Part shown: piece after piece, positions 25,720-34,996 of the stretch
Numbering within the stretch: position 1 is the stretch's first letter
Layout: each line of letters opens with the position of its first letter
NCBI RefSeq assembly: GCF_000695255.1
Contig: NZ_JMIB01000034.1
Location: 48,730 to 112,729, forward strand
Length of the DNA: 64,000 bases
Source of the DNA: Photobacterium galatheae
GTDB lineage: Bacteria > Pseudomonadota > Gammaproteobacteria > Enterobacterales > Vibrionaceae
Reading direction: 5' to 3'
Notes under the pieces: model-generated
Told to the model about the DNA's origin: nothing
Database searches by the model: none
The model's input: only the letters and a program-made list of their open reading frames with translations
Position numbers and translations under genes: made by a program

Positions 25720-26855
25720 TTAGACCACTGATTTTAATCGCCGGGATGTTGTTTTCCGCGCTGGTTTGGGCGCAGTGGCCGCAGTGGCTGGGTGAACAGC
25801 TCAGTGAGCAACATCAGCCCCGCTGGGAGATTGAAGCCGGAGCTGACTCGGTCACCTTCACACCGCGCGGGGCGCATCCGCAGGTGTGGGTGCTGATGTC
25901 GCGCAAGGCCAGCGCTTACGACACCGCACTGTCTTCTTTACTGACGACATTTCGCCGTGACCTGCCCAGTGCCTCGTTCCGGGTGTTTGTACTACCGCAG
26001 GAACCGTCAGAACTGGTGCGCTGGACCAAACGTGCAGAGCGGGAAGCCAGCCTGATTTACAGTGTTGGCTCCCAGGCCACAGTGTCACTGTACCGTGTCT
26101 ATGCCGGGGGCAAACTGCCGGTGGTTTCGGTGAACGCAAAAGACCCGGTGTTGCTCGGCCTGTCCGACGGGTATGCCAGCAGCGGGAACAACTTTGCGTT
26201 TACGTCGCTGAATTTGCCCGCGGACATCACGTTCAGCTTTTTGCGCCGTTTTCGCCCGCAACTGACTCAGATTGGCGTGCTGTACGCCAGCGCGAACACC
26301 AGTGCCTATCTGACGCAGTATCTGCCGCTGAAAACGGAAGCCGAACGCCGGGGTGTCCGTGTTTTTCCGATCGAGGTGGATGAAAGTCACCCAGATCAGG
26401 GGCTGGAAAAGGTTTTGAAAAAACAAATGGCTGCGATGAGAACACAGGACGAACACCTGGCGCAATCGCTGTTGTGGCTGACCGGCAGTTCGAGTCTGCT
26501 GGAGCGCATTGGTGAGATCAACGCTCAGTCCGGGGGCTTACCTCTGCTGACGGCGGTGCCGGATGCGGTGAATGGTTCAGCGCAGAGTGCCCTGATGTCT
26601 GTGGGCGTCGGTTTTGAAAACAATGCGCATCAGGCCGCGCTGTACGGGATCCGTATTTTGCGTGATCACACGTTGCCTGCTGCGTTGCCGGTGGGGGTTC
26701 TGTCGCCGCCGGACATTTCGATCAACTTCCAGCAGGCTGAACGGGTGCAGACGCCGGTGCCCTTTGTCCTGATTGAAATGGCGAGTGAACTCTATGCCCG
26801 TGACGGCAGCAGAGTCCGGGCAGCAGGCATGAGTATGGAGAATTCGCAGCCATGA
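25716..26855 (+). CDS. Periplasmic substrate-binding protein, ABC_sub_bind type
   Basis: 379 residues. A signal peptide (MIRPLILIAGMLFSALVWAQ) is followed by a two-lobe binding fold: QVWVLMSRKASAYDTALSSL, SLIYSVGSQATVSLYRVYAG, PVVSVNAKDPVLLG, the hinge PQLTQIGVLYASANTSAYL and LLTAVPDAVNGSAQSALMSV. It resembles the ABC_sub_bind (PF04392, TrpX-like) family. No ABC permease or ATPase is nearby, so it may feed a ligand signal to the sensor part of the MFS protein. It overlaps both neighbours by 4 bp. Confidence 0.7.
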   Translation: MIRPLILIAGMLFSALVWAQWPQWLGEQLSEQHQPRWEIEAGADSVTFTPRGAHPQVWVLMSRKASAYDTALSSLLTTFRRDLPSASFRVFVLPQEPSELVRWTKRAEREASLIYSVGSQATVSLYRVYAGGKLPVVSVNAKDPVLLGLSDGYASSGNNFAFTSLNLPADITFSFLRRFRPQLTQIGVLYASANTSAYLTQYLPLKTEAERRGVRVFPIEVDESHPDQGLEKVLKKQMAAMRTQDEHLAQSLLWLTGSSSLLERIGEINAQSGGLPLLTAVPDAVNGSAQSALMSVGVGFENNAHQAALYGIRILRDHTLPAALPVGVLSPPDISINFQQAERVQTPVPFVLIEMASELYARDGSRVRAAGMSMENSQP

Positions 26856-27595
26856 ATGACCGATTTTGGACCACCCTGATGGGGATGTGTGTGATCAACC
26901 TGTGTGTGATCAGTTTATGTGTACTCAGCCTGTGTGTATTCAGTCCCGGCGCGATGGCATACAACCGCCCGGAGCGGCTGTTGCTGGCGACGCAGGCATG
27001 GTTCCCGTACCAGTATCAGGAAAACGGCGTGATGAAAGGGCCGGGAATCGACAAAGTGAAGTGTGTACTGCGTGTGATGGCGCAGCCCTATCAACTGACA
27101 ATGACGAAATGGGATCGGGCACAGCTGCAAACCGAAGTGGGTTCTCAGCATGGATTTTTCCTGGCCTCTCATAACAGCAAGCGGGATGAGTATGCGGTGT
27201 CCTCTGAGCCGCTGGCGGAGCAGAAGTGGAGCTGGTTTTCTCTGTCAGATGCCGCTGATTTCAACAGCGCCATGTTTCAGTCGCAGGTAGAAGTGGCGGC
27301 GTTGTTCGGCTCTAACAAATGGTACTGGCTGCAGAAGAATGGCTATCAGGTCACCAAGAAGCCGCGCACACCGGAAGCGTTGCTGTCGCTGATGCTCAAC
27401 GGTGACGTTGGGGCCATCCTCGGCAACGATGCCGTGATTGAACAGACCATTCAGAAAATGGGCATCAGTTACCGGGCGATTACCCGGACCCGGGTGAAGT
27501 CTCAGCCGCTGGGCGTCTACTTCTCGAAAACATTTGTTCAACAGTATCCCCGTTTTCTGACGGAGTTTAACCTCGCTGCCAGACAGTGTCGTTAA
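26852..27595 (+). CDS. Periplasmic SBP_bac_3-like binding protein
   Basis: 247 residues. The signal peptide is unusual, built from a repeated Cys-Val-x-Ser/Asn-Leu unit (residues 13-32) before a likely cleavage at AMA. The mature part is a family-3 type solute-binding fold: LLLATQAWFPYQYQENGVMK, GPGIDKVKCVLRVM, WDRAQLQTEVGSQHGFFLAS, DEYAVSSEPLAEQKWSWFSL, and a second lobe with LSLMLNGDVGAILGNDAVIE. It is short for the family, about 210 mature residues. It probably binds a small amine or amino acid. It is the last gene of the inserted module; tagH follows after 34 bp. Confidence 0.7.
   Translation: MNDRFWTTLMGMCVINLCVISLCVLSLCVFSPGAMAYNRPERLLLATQAWFPYQYQENGVMKGPGIDKVKCVLRVMAQPYQLTMTKWDRAQLQTEVGSQHGFFLASHNSKRDEYAVSSEPLAEQKWSWFSLSDAADFNSAMFQSQVEVAALFGSNKWYWLQKNGYQVTKKPRTPEALLSLMLNGDVGAILGNDAVIEQTIQKMGISYRAITRTRVKSQPLGVYFSKTFVQQYPRFLTEFNLAARQCR
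26888..26947 (+). repeat. 15-bp tandem repeat in a signal-peptide coding region
   Basis: Four in-frame 15-bp units (26888, 26903, 26918, 26933) encode CVINL, CVISL, CVLSL and CVFSP. The DNA units share a TGTGTGAT/ACTCAG-like core. Unit number sets the length of the hydrophobic core of the signal peptide. Confidence 0.8.
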
Positions 27596-27629
27596 GCGGC
27601 GTCGCGGAATTTAAGCAAAGGTAAATCAT

Positions 27630-28592
27630 ATGCCGCTATCAATCAGAATTATCAGTTCTCCGGACGGCGAAAGTATTGCGCAGTGGAATCAGGCTTTTCC
27701 TGAAGAAGGGGGCGATATCGGCCGTTCCTTCGGCGCGACGATGCAGCTCAGCGATGCCACGCGGGAAGTGTCGGGGACGCACGCAATTATCCGAAAGACC
27801 TCGCGTGGTTATCAGATTGCCGACAACAGCACAAACGGGGTGTTTATCAACGGTTCAGACGAGCCGTTGGGGAAAGGCAATCAGTCCACGCTCAGCGACG
27901 GTGATGTGCTGGACATCGGCCGCTATCGCTTGCTGGTGTCGTGTTTTATTCCGGAAAAAGCCAAAGCACAGCCGTCGCCAGATGCTGCGGCTCTGTCTCC
28001 CTTTGGTGATGATCCGTTCCGGACGGAGCCGGTTGCCACCGCGCCGGTTCAGGTGGATGCGCCGGAAGAACCGGATTGGAATCGTTCGGATGTTGACGTG
28101 GTCGATGACGATCCGTTTCTGAGCGAGGATGTCTCCCGGGAACGTCAGCGCCTCAGGCTCGATCTGGATTTCCAGACGGAAGAAGACGACCCGCTGGCGG
28201 AGGATATTTATCAGACGGCATTGCCCCAGACGGCAATGCCTCAGATCTCGTTGCCGGCGCAGAATTCGCAGACATCTCCGTTTGCTTCGCAGCCGGTTCA
28301 GGCTGCGCTGACGGAGTTTCGTCGGCATGAGCAACGTCTACAGCAACAGACCGACAAGGCGCTGGAAATGGCGCTGACCCGTCTGCTGGCAGATATCTCG
28401 CCGCAGGCGATGGAGTCGATGTTTGACGATCTCTCCGGTTCCGGCCTGTGGCCGCGCAAACCGAAGTACTGGGAGATGTATAAGCGTTATTTTTCGCGTC
28501 AGGTCGAGAACCGGGACTGGCAGGTGAAATTCCACGCCTATTTTCAGGACGCCCTGCGTCTGCAACGCAACCTGGAAGGAGAGAAATCATGA
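27630..28592 (+). CDS. tagH: TagH, T6SS FHA-domain protein
   Basis: 320 residues. The N-terminal FHA domain (about residues 5-105) has the phosphothreonine-binding signature GRSFGATMQL, REVSGTHAIIRK and NSTNGVFINGSDEPLG. A long acidic, proline-rich linker follows. The C-terminal helical domain typical of T6SS FHA proteins reads RLLADISPQAMESMFDDLSG then KYWEMYKRYFSRQ. FHA proteins of this type are regulated by Thr phosphorylation, and a protein kinase gene lies at the end of the operon. The stop overlaps the tssJ start. Confidence 0.88.
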   Translation: MPLSIRIISSPDGESIAQWNQAFPEEGGDIGRSFGATMQLSDATREVSGTHAIIRKTSRGYQIADNSTNGVFINGSDEPLGKGNQSTLSDGDVLDIGRYRLLVSCFIPEKAKAQPSPDAAALSPFGDDPFRTEPVATAPVQVDAPEEPDWNRSDVDVVDDDPFLSEDVSRERQRLRLDLDFQTEEDDPLAEDIYQTALPQTAMPQISLPAQNSQTSPFASQPVQAALTEFRRHEQRLQQQTDKALEMALTRLLADISPQAMESMFDDLSGSGLWPRKPKYWEMYKRYFSRQVENRDWQVKFHAYFQDALRLQRNLEGEKS

Positions 28593-29074
28593 TGCGTCAG
28601 CTCAGTCTGCGGTTGCTGACTCTGGTGTTGCTGCCCCTGATGTTGTCAGGATGCAGCCTCTGGAGCGAGGACCTGACGGCACCGCAACTGGTGGTGAATA
28701 TCCGGGCGGCGTCGAACATTAATCCGAATGTTGAAGGCAAACCGTCTCCGGTCGAGTTGCGTCTGTATCAGCTGACCGACAGTCAGGCCTTCAATCAGGC
28801 GGATTTCCTTCAGATTTACAACGATGAACAGGGTGTGCTGAAAGCGGAACTGCTGCTGACCCGCCAACTGTCCAGCGTGTTACAGGGTGAATCGCGTCAG
28901 GAAGTGCTGCCGCTGGCCGCAGAAACCAAGTATATCGGTGTGATTGCGGGCTTTGCGGACTACCGTGAAGCCAAAAACAAGGTGATTTATAAACCGCTGG
29001 TGGTCAGCTCGGCGGCCATCAACATCAACATTGACGGCATCAACCTGTCTGTATCGGGTGAAGAGGAAGACTAA
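28589..29074 (+). CDS. tssJ: TssJ, outer-membrane lipoprotein of the T6SS membrane complex
   Basis: 161 residues. The lipoprotein signal ends in LSGC with Cys22. The transthyretin-like core includes PQLVVNIRAASNINPNVEGK, SPVELRLYQLTDSQAFNQAD and TKYIGVIAGFADYREAKNK. TssJ anchors TssM to the outer membrane. It overlaps tagH by 4 bp, and its TAA overlaps the tssK ATG. Confidence 0.93.
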   Translation: MMRQLSLRLLTLVLLPLMLSGCSLWSEDLTAPQLVVNIRAASNINPNVEGKPSPVELRLYQLTDSQAFNQADFLQIYNDEQGVLKAELLLTRQLSSVLQGESRQEVLPLAAETKYIGVIAGFADYREAKNKVIYKPLVVSSAAININIDGINLSVSGEEED

Positions 29075-30390
29075 TGGATAACAATAAAGTCGTCTGGAGT
29101 GAGGGAATGTTTCTCTCACCGCAACATTTTCAGCAGCAAGAGCGCTACATCGAACATTTTGCCCGTGAATTTGCCGGGCAGATCAGCCCGCAGTCTTTTG
29201 GTCTGACCCAACTGGAACTGGACCGCTCGTTGCTGAACATCGGGAAGGTCTCGGTGCGTCGTGCACGCGGCATTTTCCCGGACGGGACCCCGTTTGAGAT
29301 TCAGCAATCGCTGGTTCTTGATGTCGCGAAAAATACCAGTCACAAAAAAGTTTATCTGGCCCTGCCGGTGACGCGTCCCGGTGCGGTCGATGTCGGTGAA
29401 GACCGACGCCTGCGCCACAGTGCTACTGAGCATCCGGTCTTTGATACCAGCCGTGAGCACAGTGATCCGGTGCCGCTTGAGCTGGCAACCCTGAATATCG
29501 AACTCAAGCTGGAAGGCGATGAGCTGCAGGACTACACCCTGATTGCGGTCGCGGAAATCAGTGAGCATAAATCGGAAGGGGCGGTGGTGCTGAATCAGGC
29601 TTTTATTCCGCAGAGTCTGCACTTCGGGGTGTCCAGCTATCTGAAAGACAGCGTCGCCGACGTGTTTGCACAGGTGCAGTATCGTGCGCGCGCCATCTCG
29701 GCCCGTTTACAGGCAGAAACCAGCAGTAAGAGTTATCAGGCGCTGATGCGCGATTATCTGTGGCTGCAAGTGCTGGGCACCTGGATGCCGAAGCTGGAAC
29801 AGTGGAACAGTGATGGCACGCTGCTGACCCGTCATCTGTATCTGGAATGCGCGTCGATGGCCGGGCAGATGCAGGGACTGGAAGGCAAAATGCCGAAGTC
29901 GTTTCCGCTCTGGAATCAGCATGATCTCTATGGGATTTTCTCTGCGGTTTTTTCAGAGTTACTGGTGCTGCTGCGCGAAGTACAGATCGATAACGTGACC
30001 ACGCTGAAGTGGGATCGTCAGTTGTTCGTGACCCGCCGCCTGCTGCGAACGCTGGTTCAGGACCGCAGTCTGTACCATCAGGGACGCTTTATTCTGGTCG
30101 CGACCTCGTCGATCGGTGCCGCGCGGTTGGGCGAGGAGTTTCCCCGTGCCACCAAACTGGCCGGAAACAGTGACATTGCCGGTCTGGTGCGCAACGCCTT
30201 ATCCGGGGTGGCACTGCGTCATTTGCCGTACGCACCGTCTGAGCTGAAGTCCCGTCATGATGCGGCCTATTTTGAAGTCGATACCAAGTCGGAACTGTGG
30301 CAGTCGCTGGTCAAAAAAGACGAAGCGATTGCGCTCCATATCGACGAGCGCATTGAAGACATCCACGTTGAATTTCATGTGATCAGGTAG
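29074..30390 (+). CDS. tssK: TssK, baseplate-membrane adaptor
   Basis: 438 residues, a standard length. It starts with VVWSEGMFLSPQHFQQQERY and contains LDRSLLNIGKVSVRRARGIF, PDGTPFEIQ, HLYLECASMAGQMQGLEGKM and the C-terminal head with FILVATSSIGAARLGEEFPR. TssK links the TssF/G/E baseplate to TssL and TssM. It is followed by tssL after 6 bp. Confidence 0.95.
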   Translation: MDNNKVVWSEGMFLSPQHFQQQERYIEHFAREFAGQISPQSFGLTQLELDRSLLNIGKVSVRRARGIFPDGTPFEIQQSLVLDVAKNTSHKKVYLALPVTRPGAVDVGEDRRLRHSATEHPVFDTSREHSDPVPLELATLNIELKLEGDELQDYTLIAVAEISEHKSEGAVVLNQAFIPQSLHFGVSSYLKDSVADVFAQVQYRARAISARLQAETSSKSYQALMRDYLWLQVLGTWMPKLEQWNSDGTLLTRHLYLECASMAGQMQGLEGKMPKSFPLWNQHDLYGIFSAVFSELLVLLREVQIDNVTTLKWDRQLFVTRRLLRTLVQDRSLYHQGRFILVATSSIGAARLGEEFPRATKLAGNSDIAGLVRNALSGVALRHLPYAPSELKSRHDAAYFEVDTKSELWQSLVKKDEAIALHIDERIEDIHVEFHVIR

Positions 30391-30396
30391 GTCGTA

Positions 30397-31539
30397 GTGG
30401 CAGGACTTTTTAACGAAGAACCGACGGTTCAGATCCGCCGCGTCGCGGACAATCCGGCACGAACGCAGCGCGTGGCCAAAACCAGTCAGGCAGACATTTC
30501 CGGCACGGAACGTCTGATTGAAAGCTTTGCGGTGTACGGCAGCCCGTTGCTCAATGCTGCGACGGAACTGCTGGGAATTCTGGTGACGGTACCGCGTCAG
30601 GGGTCGCCGCGTGATATTGACCGTTTCCGTCAGAAGCTGCTGGATGCCATTGCGCTGTTTCGGCAGCGCGGGCTGTATCTGGAATATCATCCGAGCATCA
30701 TTGATAAAAGCTGTTTTGTACTGTGCGCTGCGTTTGATGAGGCCATTCTCTACACCGCGTGGGGAGAGCGGGCGCGCTGGGAGAATCATTCGCTGCTCAG
30801 CAAAGTGTTTTCCCAGCGTAATGGCGGGGAAGCCTTTTTCGCGCTGCTGGAAAAAGCCAGTCAGCAACCGGGCAAACTGGTCGATTTTATCGAGTTGCAG
30901 TACGTGTTGCTGATGCTCGGTTTCAAAGGCCGTTACCGTCATGATGACGAAAGTCCGCTGCACGAAATCAAATCTGACGTGTATGCCCTGATTCGCCATT
31001 ACCGCAGTGACAGTGCGTTGCCGGTGCCCCGAACGCCGGAACTGATTGAAGACAGACAGCCCTGGCGCATGCTGAGCATGGGGAAAACACTGGGACTGGC
31101 GACCCTGATTGCTGCGGCCGGCTATGGTGCATCCGAATACTGGTACGCCAACCGCAGTCAGCCGATTCTGGAGCAGTTCAGCACCATTGATATGTCCGGT
31201 GTGAATCTCAAGCGGTCGGAACAGGCGCTGGTTTACCTCAGTACCGATGAAGACATTGGTCGTGCCCCGCCTGACCTGACGGCCAGTGCCGCCAAACCGG
31301 ACAAAGCAACGGCCCAGCAATGGGAAATTGTGCTGGCCGTGTTTTCCCGTGCGGATGATGCGGCGCGTCTTGCCTCGGAGCTGAAACAGGGCGGATACGA
31401 TTCGTTCACCCGCGAAACATCGCACGGCATCGAGCTGTTTATTCGCGCCGGCGACAACCTGGCGGCGATCCGCAAGCTGAAGAATGAGCTCAATGTACGC
31501 CTGGATCTCAACGCGACGATAAGAAGAGCGCAGAAATAA
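30397..31539 (+). CDS. tssL: TssL (DotU-type) with C-terminal SPOR-like domain
   Basis: 380 residues from a GTG start. The DotU-like cytoplasmic part is at residues 40-210: YGSPLLNAATELLGILVTV, CFVLCAAFDEAILYTAWGER, EAFFALLEKASQQPGKLVDF, IELQYVLLMLGFKGRY. A single membrane helix follows (MGKTLGLATLIAAAGYGASE). The periplasmic C-terminus from about residue 300 (WEIVLAVFSRADDAARLASE, LKQGGYDSF) looks like a SPOR peptidoglycan-binding domain. Many extended TssL proteins carry an OmpA-like domain instead. Both would anchor the complex to peptidoglycan. Confidence 0.88.
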   Translation: MAGLFNEEPTVQIRRVADNPARTQRVAKTSQADISGTERLIESFAVYGSPLLNAATELLGILVTVPRQGSPRDIDRFRQKLLDAIALFRQRGLYLEYHPSIIDKSCFVLCAAFDEAILYTAWGERARWENHSLLSKVFSQRNGGEAFFALLEKASQQPGKLVDFIELQYVLLMLGFKGRYRHDDESPLHEIKSDVYALIRHYRSDSALPVPRTPELIEDRQPWRMLSMGKTLGLATLIAAAGYGASEYWYANRSQPILEQFSTIDMSGVNLKRSEQALVYLSTDEDIGRAPPDLTASAAKPDKATAQQWEIVLAVFSRADDAARLASELKQGGYDSFTRETSHGIELFIRAGDNLAAIRKLKNELNVRLDLNATIRRAQK

Positions 31540-31540
31540 G

Positions 31541-34500
31541 ATGATCAAGAAAATACTCGCATGGATACTGGCTGTCGGGATGGTTGGCGCGTGCACCGCC
31601 CTCTGGCTGTGGCTGCCGGAGACGGCCCCGCAGTGGCTGAAATGGGTCGCCTTGACCGTGACCTTTCTCGTGGTCGGTCTGGTGATTTTCTGGTGGTGGA
31701 AACAGGCCCGCAATGTCTCGCAGGATCAGGCACTGCACGACCAGCAGGTGTTGCTGAAGCAGGACACCAGTGTGATCCGGCAACTTTTCCGTCTGGCGAC
31801 CAGGAAAATTCGCGGTCATGGCCGCAATAAGCTGGAGAGTGTCTACAGCCTGCCTTGGTATCTGCTGCTGGGCGGTGAGAAAGACGCCAAAAGCGCCCTG
31901 CTGCTGCAAAACGGTTTTGAGCCGGTGACGGAGCGTCATCTGGAAGAGAGCGACACCGAGCAGTATCTGCGATTCTGGAGCAATGACCACGCGGTTGTGA
32001 TTGAAGCCGGTCACCGCATTTTCGACAGCGAAGGGGTCGATGAAGCCTTGTGGCAGGTGCTGGCCCAGCAATTGCTGAAGTATCGGCCTCGTCAGGGGCT
32101 GAACGGGATCGTCAATGTCATTGGCTGCGACCGTCTGCTTCAGGGGGATCGCAAAGCGCGTCAGAAGCTGGCTGGTATTTATCAGGAAGCGGCACTGTCG
32201 ATGGGCGGCGCGCTGAACGTTCATTTGCCGGTCTACAGTGTCTTTTCCAAAGCGGATGCCATTGCCGACTTTATCGAATTCTTTGAAGGATTTTCCGGTT
32301 GTGATGTCGAGAACCCGTTTGGGGTGACATTTGCCTGCGACACTGACCGTCGTTACAACAAGCATGACTTTGAACTGCAAAGTAAAGCACTGCTGAAAAC
32401 CCTCGCGGAACAGCAGTTCGAACTGCTGCGCAATATCAGCAGTGAGAAGTCCGGCTCTGTGATCGCCCTGCCTTACCAGTTGCGGATTTTCTTTGAGCGG
32501 GTCAATGAACTGCTGACCGACATCGGCCGTGAGAACCGGGTTCGTGAAGCGGTCTGGATTCGTGGTGCTTACCTGCTCTCATCCGGACAAAAAGGGGCGG
32601 AACACGATCTGCTGACGCAGGTGGTGGCCGAACGTGCCGAGTTCAATTCGCAGAGTACGCGAGAGCAATTGCCGGGCCGTCGCAGTTACTTTACCTCGCG
32701 TCTGTTCAGCCATGTCATTCTGCCGGAAAGAACCATCACCGGGGTCAACGAGTGGCGTCATGCCGGTTATCTGGCGGTGCGTTCTCTGGCCGTCGTCGCT
32801 GTCGTCGGGGTGTTGTCTGCGGCCGGTCTGATGTTGAAAGACAACTGGAACCAGGATGAACGGTGGCGCGCCGATGCGATGACCCAATTACGCTTATACG
32901 GCAGTGATCTCCTGCGTCTGGAACAGAATTTCGCTATGGCGGATATGATCGCCGTGCTGAATGAACTGCGGACCGTGGCTGTGGAAGGGATTCAGCCGAA
33001 AGCCTGGTATCAGCAGGTCAGTATCAAACAGGGGGATACCGCAGCCCGTATTTACCGGACTTATCAGGAGCAGTTGAACCTGATCCTGCTGCCGAAACTG
33101 GAAGAGCTGATCAGCAGCGAACTCTATGTTTACGTGAACCTTGGCAACCCGAGCAAAATTTTTGAGATTCTGCGTTACTACCAGATGTTGTTTGACCGCC
33201 AGCAGCTCGATATTGAAGGCATGCAGACCTACCTGCTGGATAACCTGAAAGATCAGGGCAATGTGTCTTCAGACGATATCAATACGCTGTCTCTGCTGAT
33301 TGAAGATCTGTTCAACAGTGATTATGACCAGCGCCTGTCGCCGAACGATGAACTGATTGCAGTTGCGACCAACAATCTGGAAGGGCTGTCGCCTGAGCGC
33401 CTGATCTATGCCCGGATAAAAAGCCTGCCGGAGTACCGCGCACAGGTCGATATCCGCCGTCAGCTCGGGGAAAAATTCGACAGCATGTTCGCTTTCTCTG
33501 ACGGCTTTCACGGCTATCTGATCCCGGAAATCTTTACCAAACAGGGATACAGCCAGATCGATCTGAGTGCCAAGTCTGACTTGCTGCGACGTCAACTGAG
33601 CGAATTCAAAGCGATTCAGGGGGATATGTCCGGTGCGTCAATCACGGAGCTGACCGATCTGAGCAAACAGATTCAGCGACTCTATTTCGCAGATTACATC
33701 TACTACTGGAAAGATCTGATCAACAACATCCATATCCGCCAGTTTAATAGCCCGGTGGAATTCGCTTACGCGCTGCGTAGTGCGCGTGAACCGGCGACCA
33801 GTCCGGTTCTGGATGTGCTGGATGCCGTGGTGGTGAATACCACGCTGGCCGTCGAAGAACAGCCCGATACCAAAAGCAATGCGCGTGTCGCCAGTCAACT
33901 GGGGCTGAAAAAGGCGGCCAAAGGTCTGCGTAAGGCCGACAAACTGAACCGTGCCGTTGGCGACAAGCTGCTGCGTTTACAGCCTTCGTTCGTGGTCAAT
34001 GAGGCATTTCTGTCGTTTGCCAATTATGTCAACGGCAGCGGTAAAGCCGGTGATGCCGTGCCGCTCGATGGTTTAATCGAACAGTTTGATGCCCTTAACA
34101 CTTACTACGACTCGGCGCTGTCCAGTGCCAATCCGGGCAAGGCATTCCACGGTTATGCGCTGGCGCATGCGGAAGGCAGTCAGGATGCGATTGTGGCGTT
34201 CCAGCGTCTTGGCGCGAAAGCACCGGGACCGGTGGCGGAGTGGACCAAAAACATCAGTGCTCAGGCGTGGCATCAGGTGGTGGCTGGCAGTGCGGGTTAC
34301 CTGAATAAACAGTGGGACGAACAGGTGTATCAGTTCTACGTGGCTGCCATTGAAGGCCGTTTCCCGTTCGCACTTCAGGGGCGTGGTGAAGTGAATCTGA
34401 ATGATTTTGCGCTGTTCTTCAAACCGCAGGGACGGGTTGAACAGTTCGTGGATCAGTTCCTCAAGCCGTTTGTGTATTGGGATAACGGTGTGCTGAAGTT

Positions 34501-34996
34501 GCACGAAGTCGATGGCGAAACCCTGCCGATCAGCTCGAACAGCCGCCAGCAGCTACAACGGGCACAGAAACTGAGCAAAACCTTCTTTGGCCCGACCGGT
34601 CAGGAACTGGCGCTGAAACTGAGTCTGAAAGCCAGTTCGATGAGCACGGATGTCACCGAGTTTCAGTTGCGTGAAGCGGAAAGCGTGTTCGCTTACAAAC
34701 ACGGCCCACGGGTCTGGCGTGAAGTGGACTGGCCGACCACTGGGGTCGACGGGTATCTGAGCGCGAACTTTTATAAGGGCGACAACCGGGTGGCGACACA
34801 GTCGTACACCGGTCAGTGGGCGCTGTTCCGGGCACTGTTTGACGGAGACAGCAGCGCCACGGCAAGCCGTCTGGTGCGCAAGCTGAATTATAAGATCAGT
34901 GAGAACAATATCGTGCTGGATTACACCCTGCGTGATTCCGGGCAGACGCTGGATAAATCACTGTTCACACACTTTAACCTGCCGAAGCAGTTGTGA
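31541..34996 (+). CDS. tssM: TssM (IcmF), inner-membrane scaffold
   Basis: 1151 residues. Two N-terminal membrane helices (about 1-60) precede a cytoplasmic domain whose nucleotide-binding loop reads LLLGGEKDAKSALLL. The Walker A is therefore degenerate, with GGEKDAKS at 111-118. A third helix (AVRSLAVVAVVGVLSAAGLM) precedes a large periplasmic domain with the C-terminal TssJ-binding region (KHGPRVWREVDWPTTG, TGQWALFRALFDGDSS). It forms the trans-envelope channel with TssJ and TssL. Some TssM proteins function without a canonical Walker A. The stop overlaps the kinase start. Confidence 0.95.
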   Translation: MIKKILAWILAVGMVGACTALWLWLPETAPQWLKWVALTVTFLVVGLVIFWWWKQARNVSQDQALHDQQVLLKQDTSVIRQLFRLATRKIRGHGRNKLESVYSLPWYLLLGGEKDAKSALLLQNGFEPVTERHLEESDTEQYLRFWSNDHAVVIEAGHRIFDSEGVDEALWQVLAQQLLKYRPRQGLNGIVNVIGCDRLLQGDRKARQKLAGIYQEAALSMGGALNVHLPVYSVFSKADAIADFIEFFEGFSGCDVENPFGVTFACDTDRRYNKHDFELQSKALLKTLAEQQFELLRNISSEKSGSVIALPYQLRIFFERVNELLTDIGRENRVREAVWIRGAYLLSSGQKGAEHDLLTQVVAERAEFNSQSTREQLPGRRSYFTSRLFSHVILPERTITGVNEWRHAGYLAVRSLAVVAVVGVLSAAGLMLKDNWNQDERWRADAMTQLRLYGSDLLRLEQNFAMADMIAVLNELRTVAVEGIQPKAWYQQVSIKQGDTAARIYRTYQEQLNLILLPKLEELISSELYVYVNLGNPSKIFEILRYYQMLFDRQQLDIEGMQTYLLDNLKDQGNVSSDDINTLSLLIEDLFNSDYDQRLSPNDELIAVATNNLEGLSPERLIYARIKSLPEYRAQVDIRRQLGEKFDSMFAFSDGFHGYLIPEIFTKQGYSQIDLSAKSDLLRRQLSEFKAIQGDMSGASITELTDLSKQIQRLYFADYIYYWKDLINNIHIRQFNSPVEFAYALRSAREPATSPVLDVLDAVVVNTTLAVEEQPDTKSNARVASQLGLKKAAKGLRKADKLNRAVGDKLLRLQPSFVVNEAFLSFANYVNGSGKAGDAVPLDGLIEQFDALNTYYDSALSSANPGKAFHGYALAHAEGSQDAIVAFQRLGAKAPGPVAEWTKNISAQAWHQVVAGSAGYLNKQWDEQVYQFYVAAIEGRFPFALQGRGEVNLNDFALFFKPQGRVEQFVDQFLKPFVYWDNGVLKLHEVDGETLPISSNSRQQLQRAQKLSKTFFGPTGQELALKLSLKASSMSTDVTEFQLREAESVFAYKHGPRVWREVDWPTTGVDGYLSANFYKGDNRVATQSYTGQWALFRALFDGDSSATASRLVRKLNYKISENNIVLDYTLRDSGQTLDKSLFTHFNLPKQL

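Noticed and set aside
30199..31713. A 504-codon open frame on the minus strand
   Set aside because: It is antisense to tssK, tssL and tssM, which are confidently identified; its composition (many His, Gln, Arg) is that of a shadow frame.
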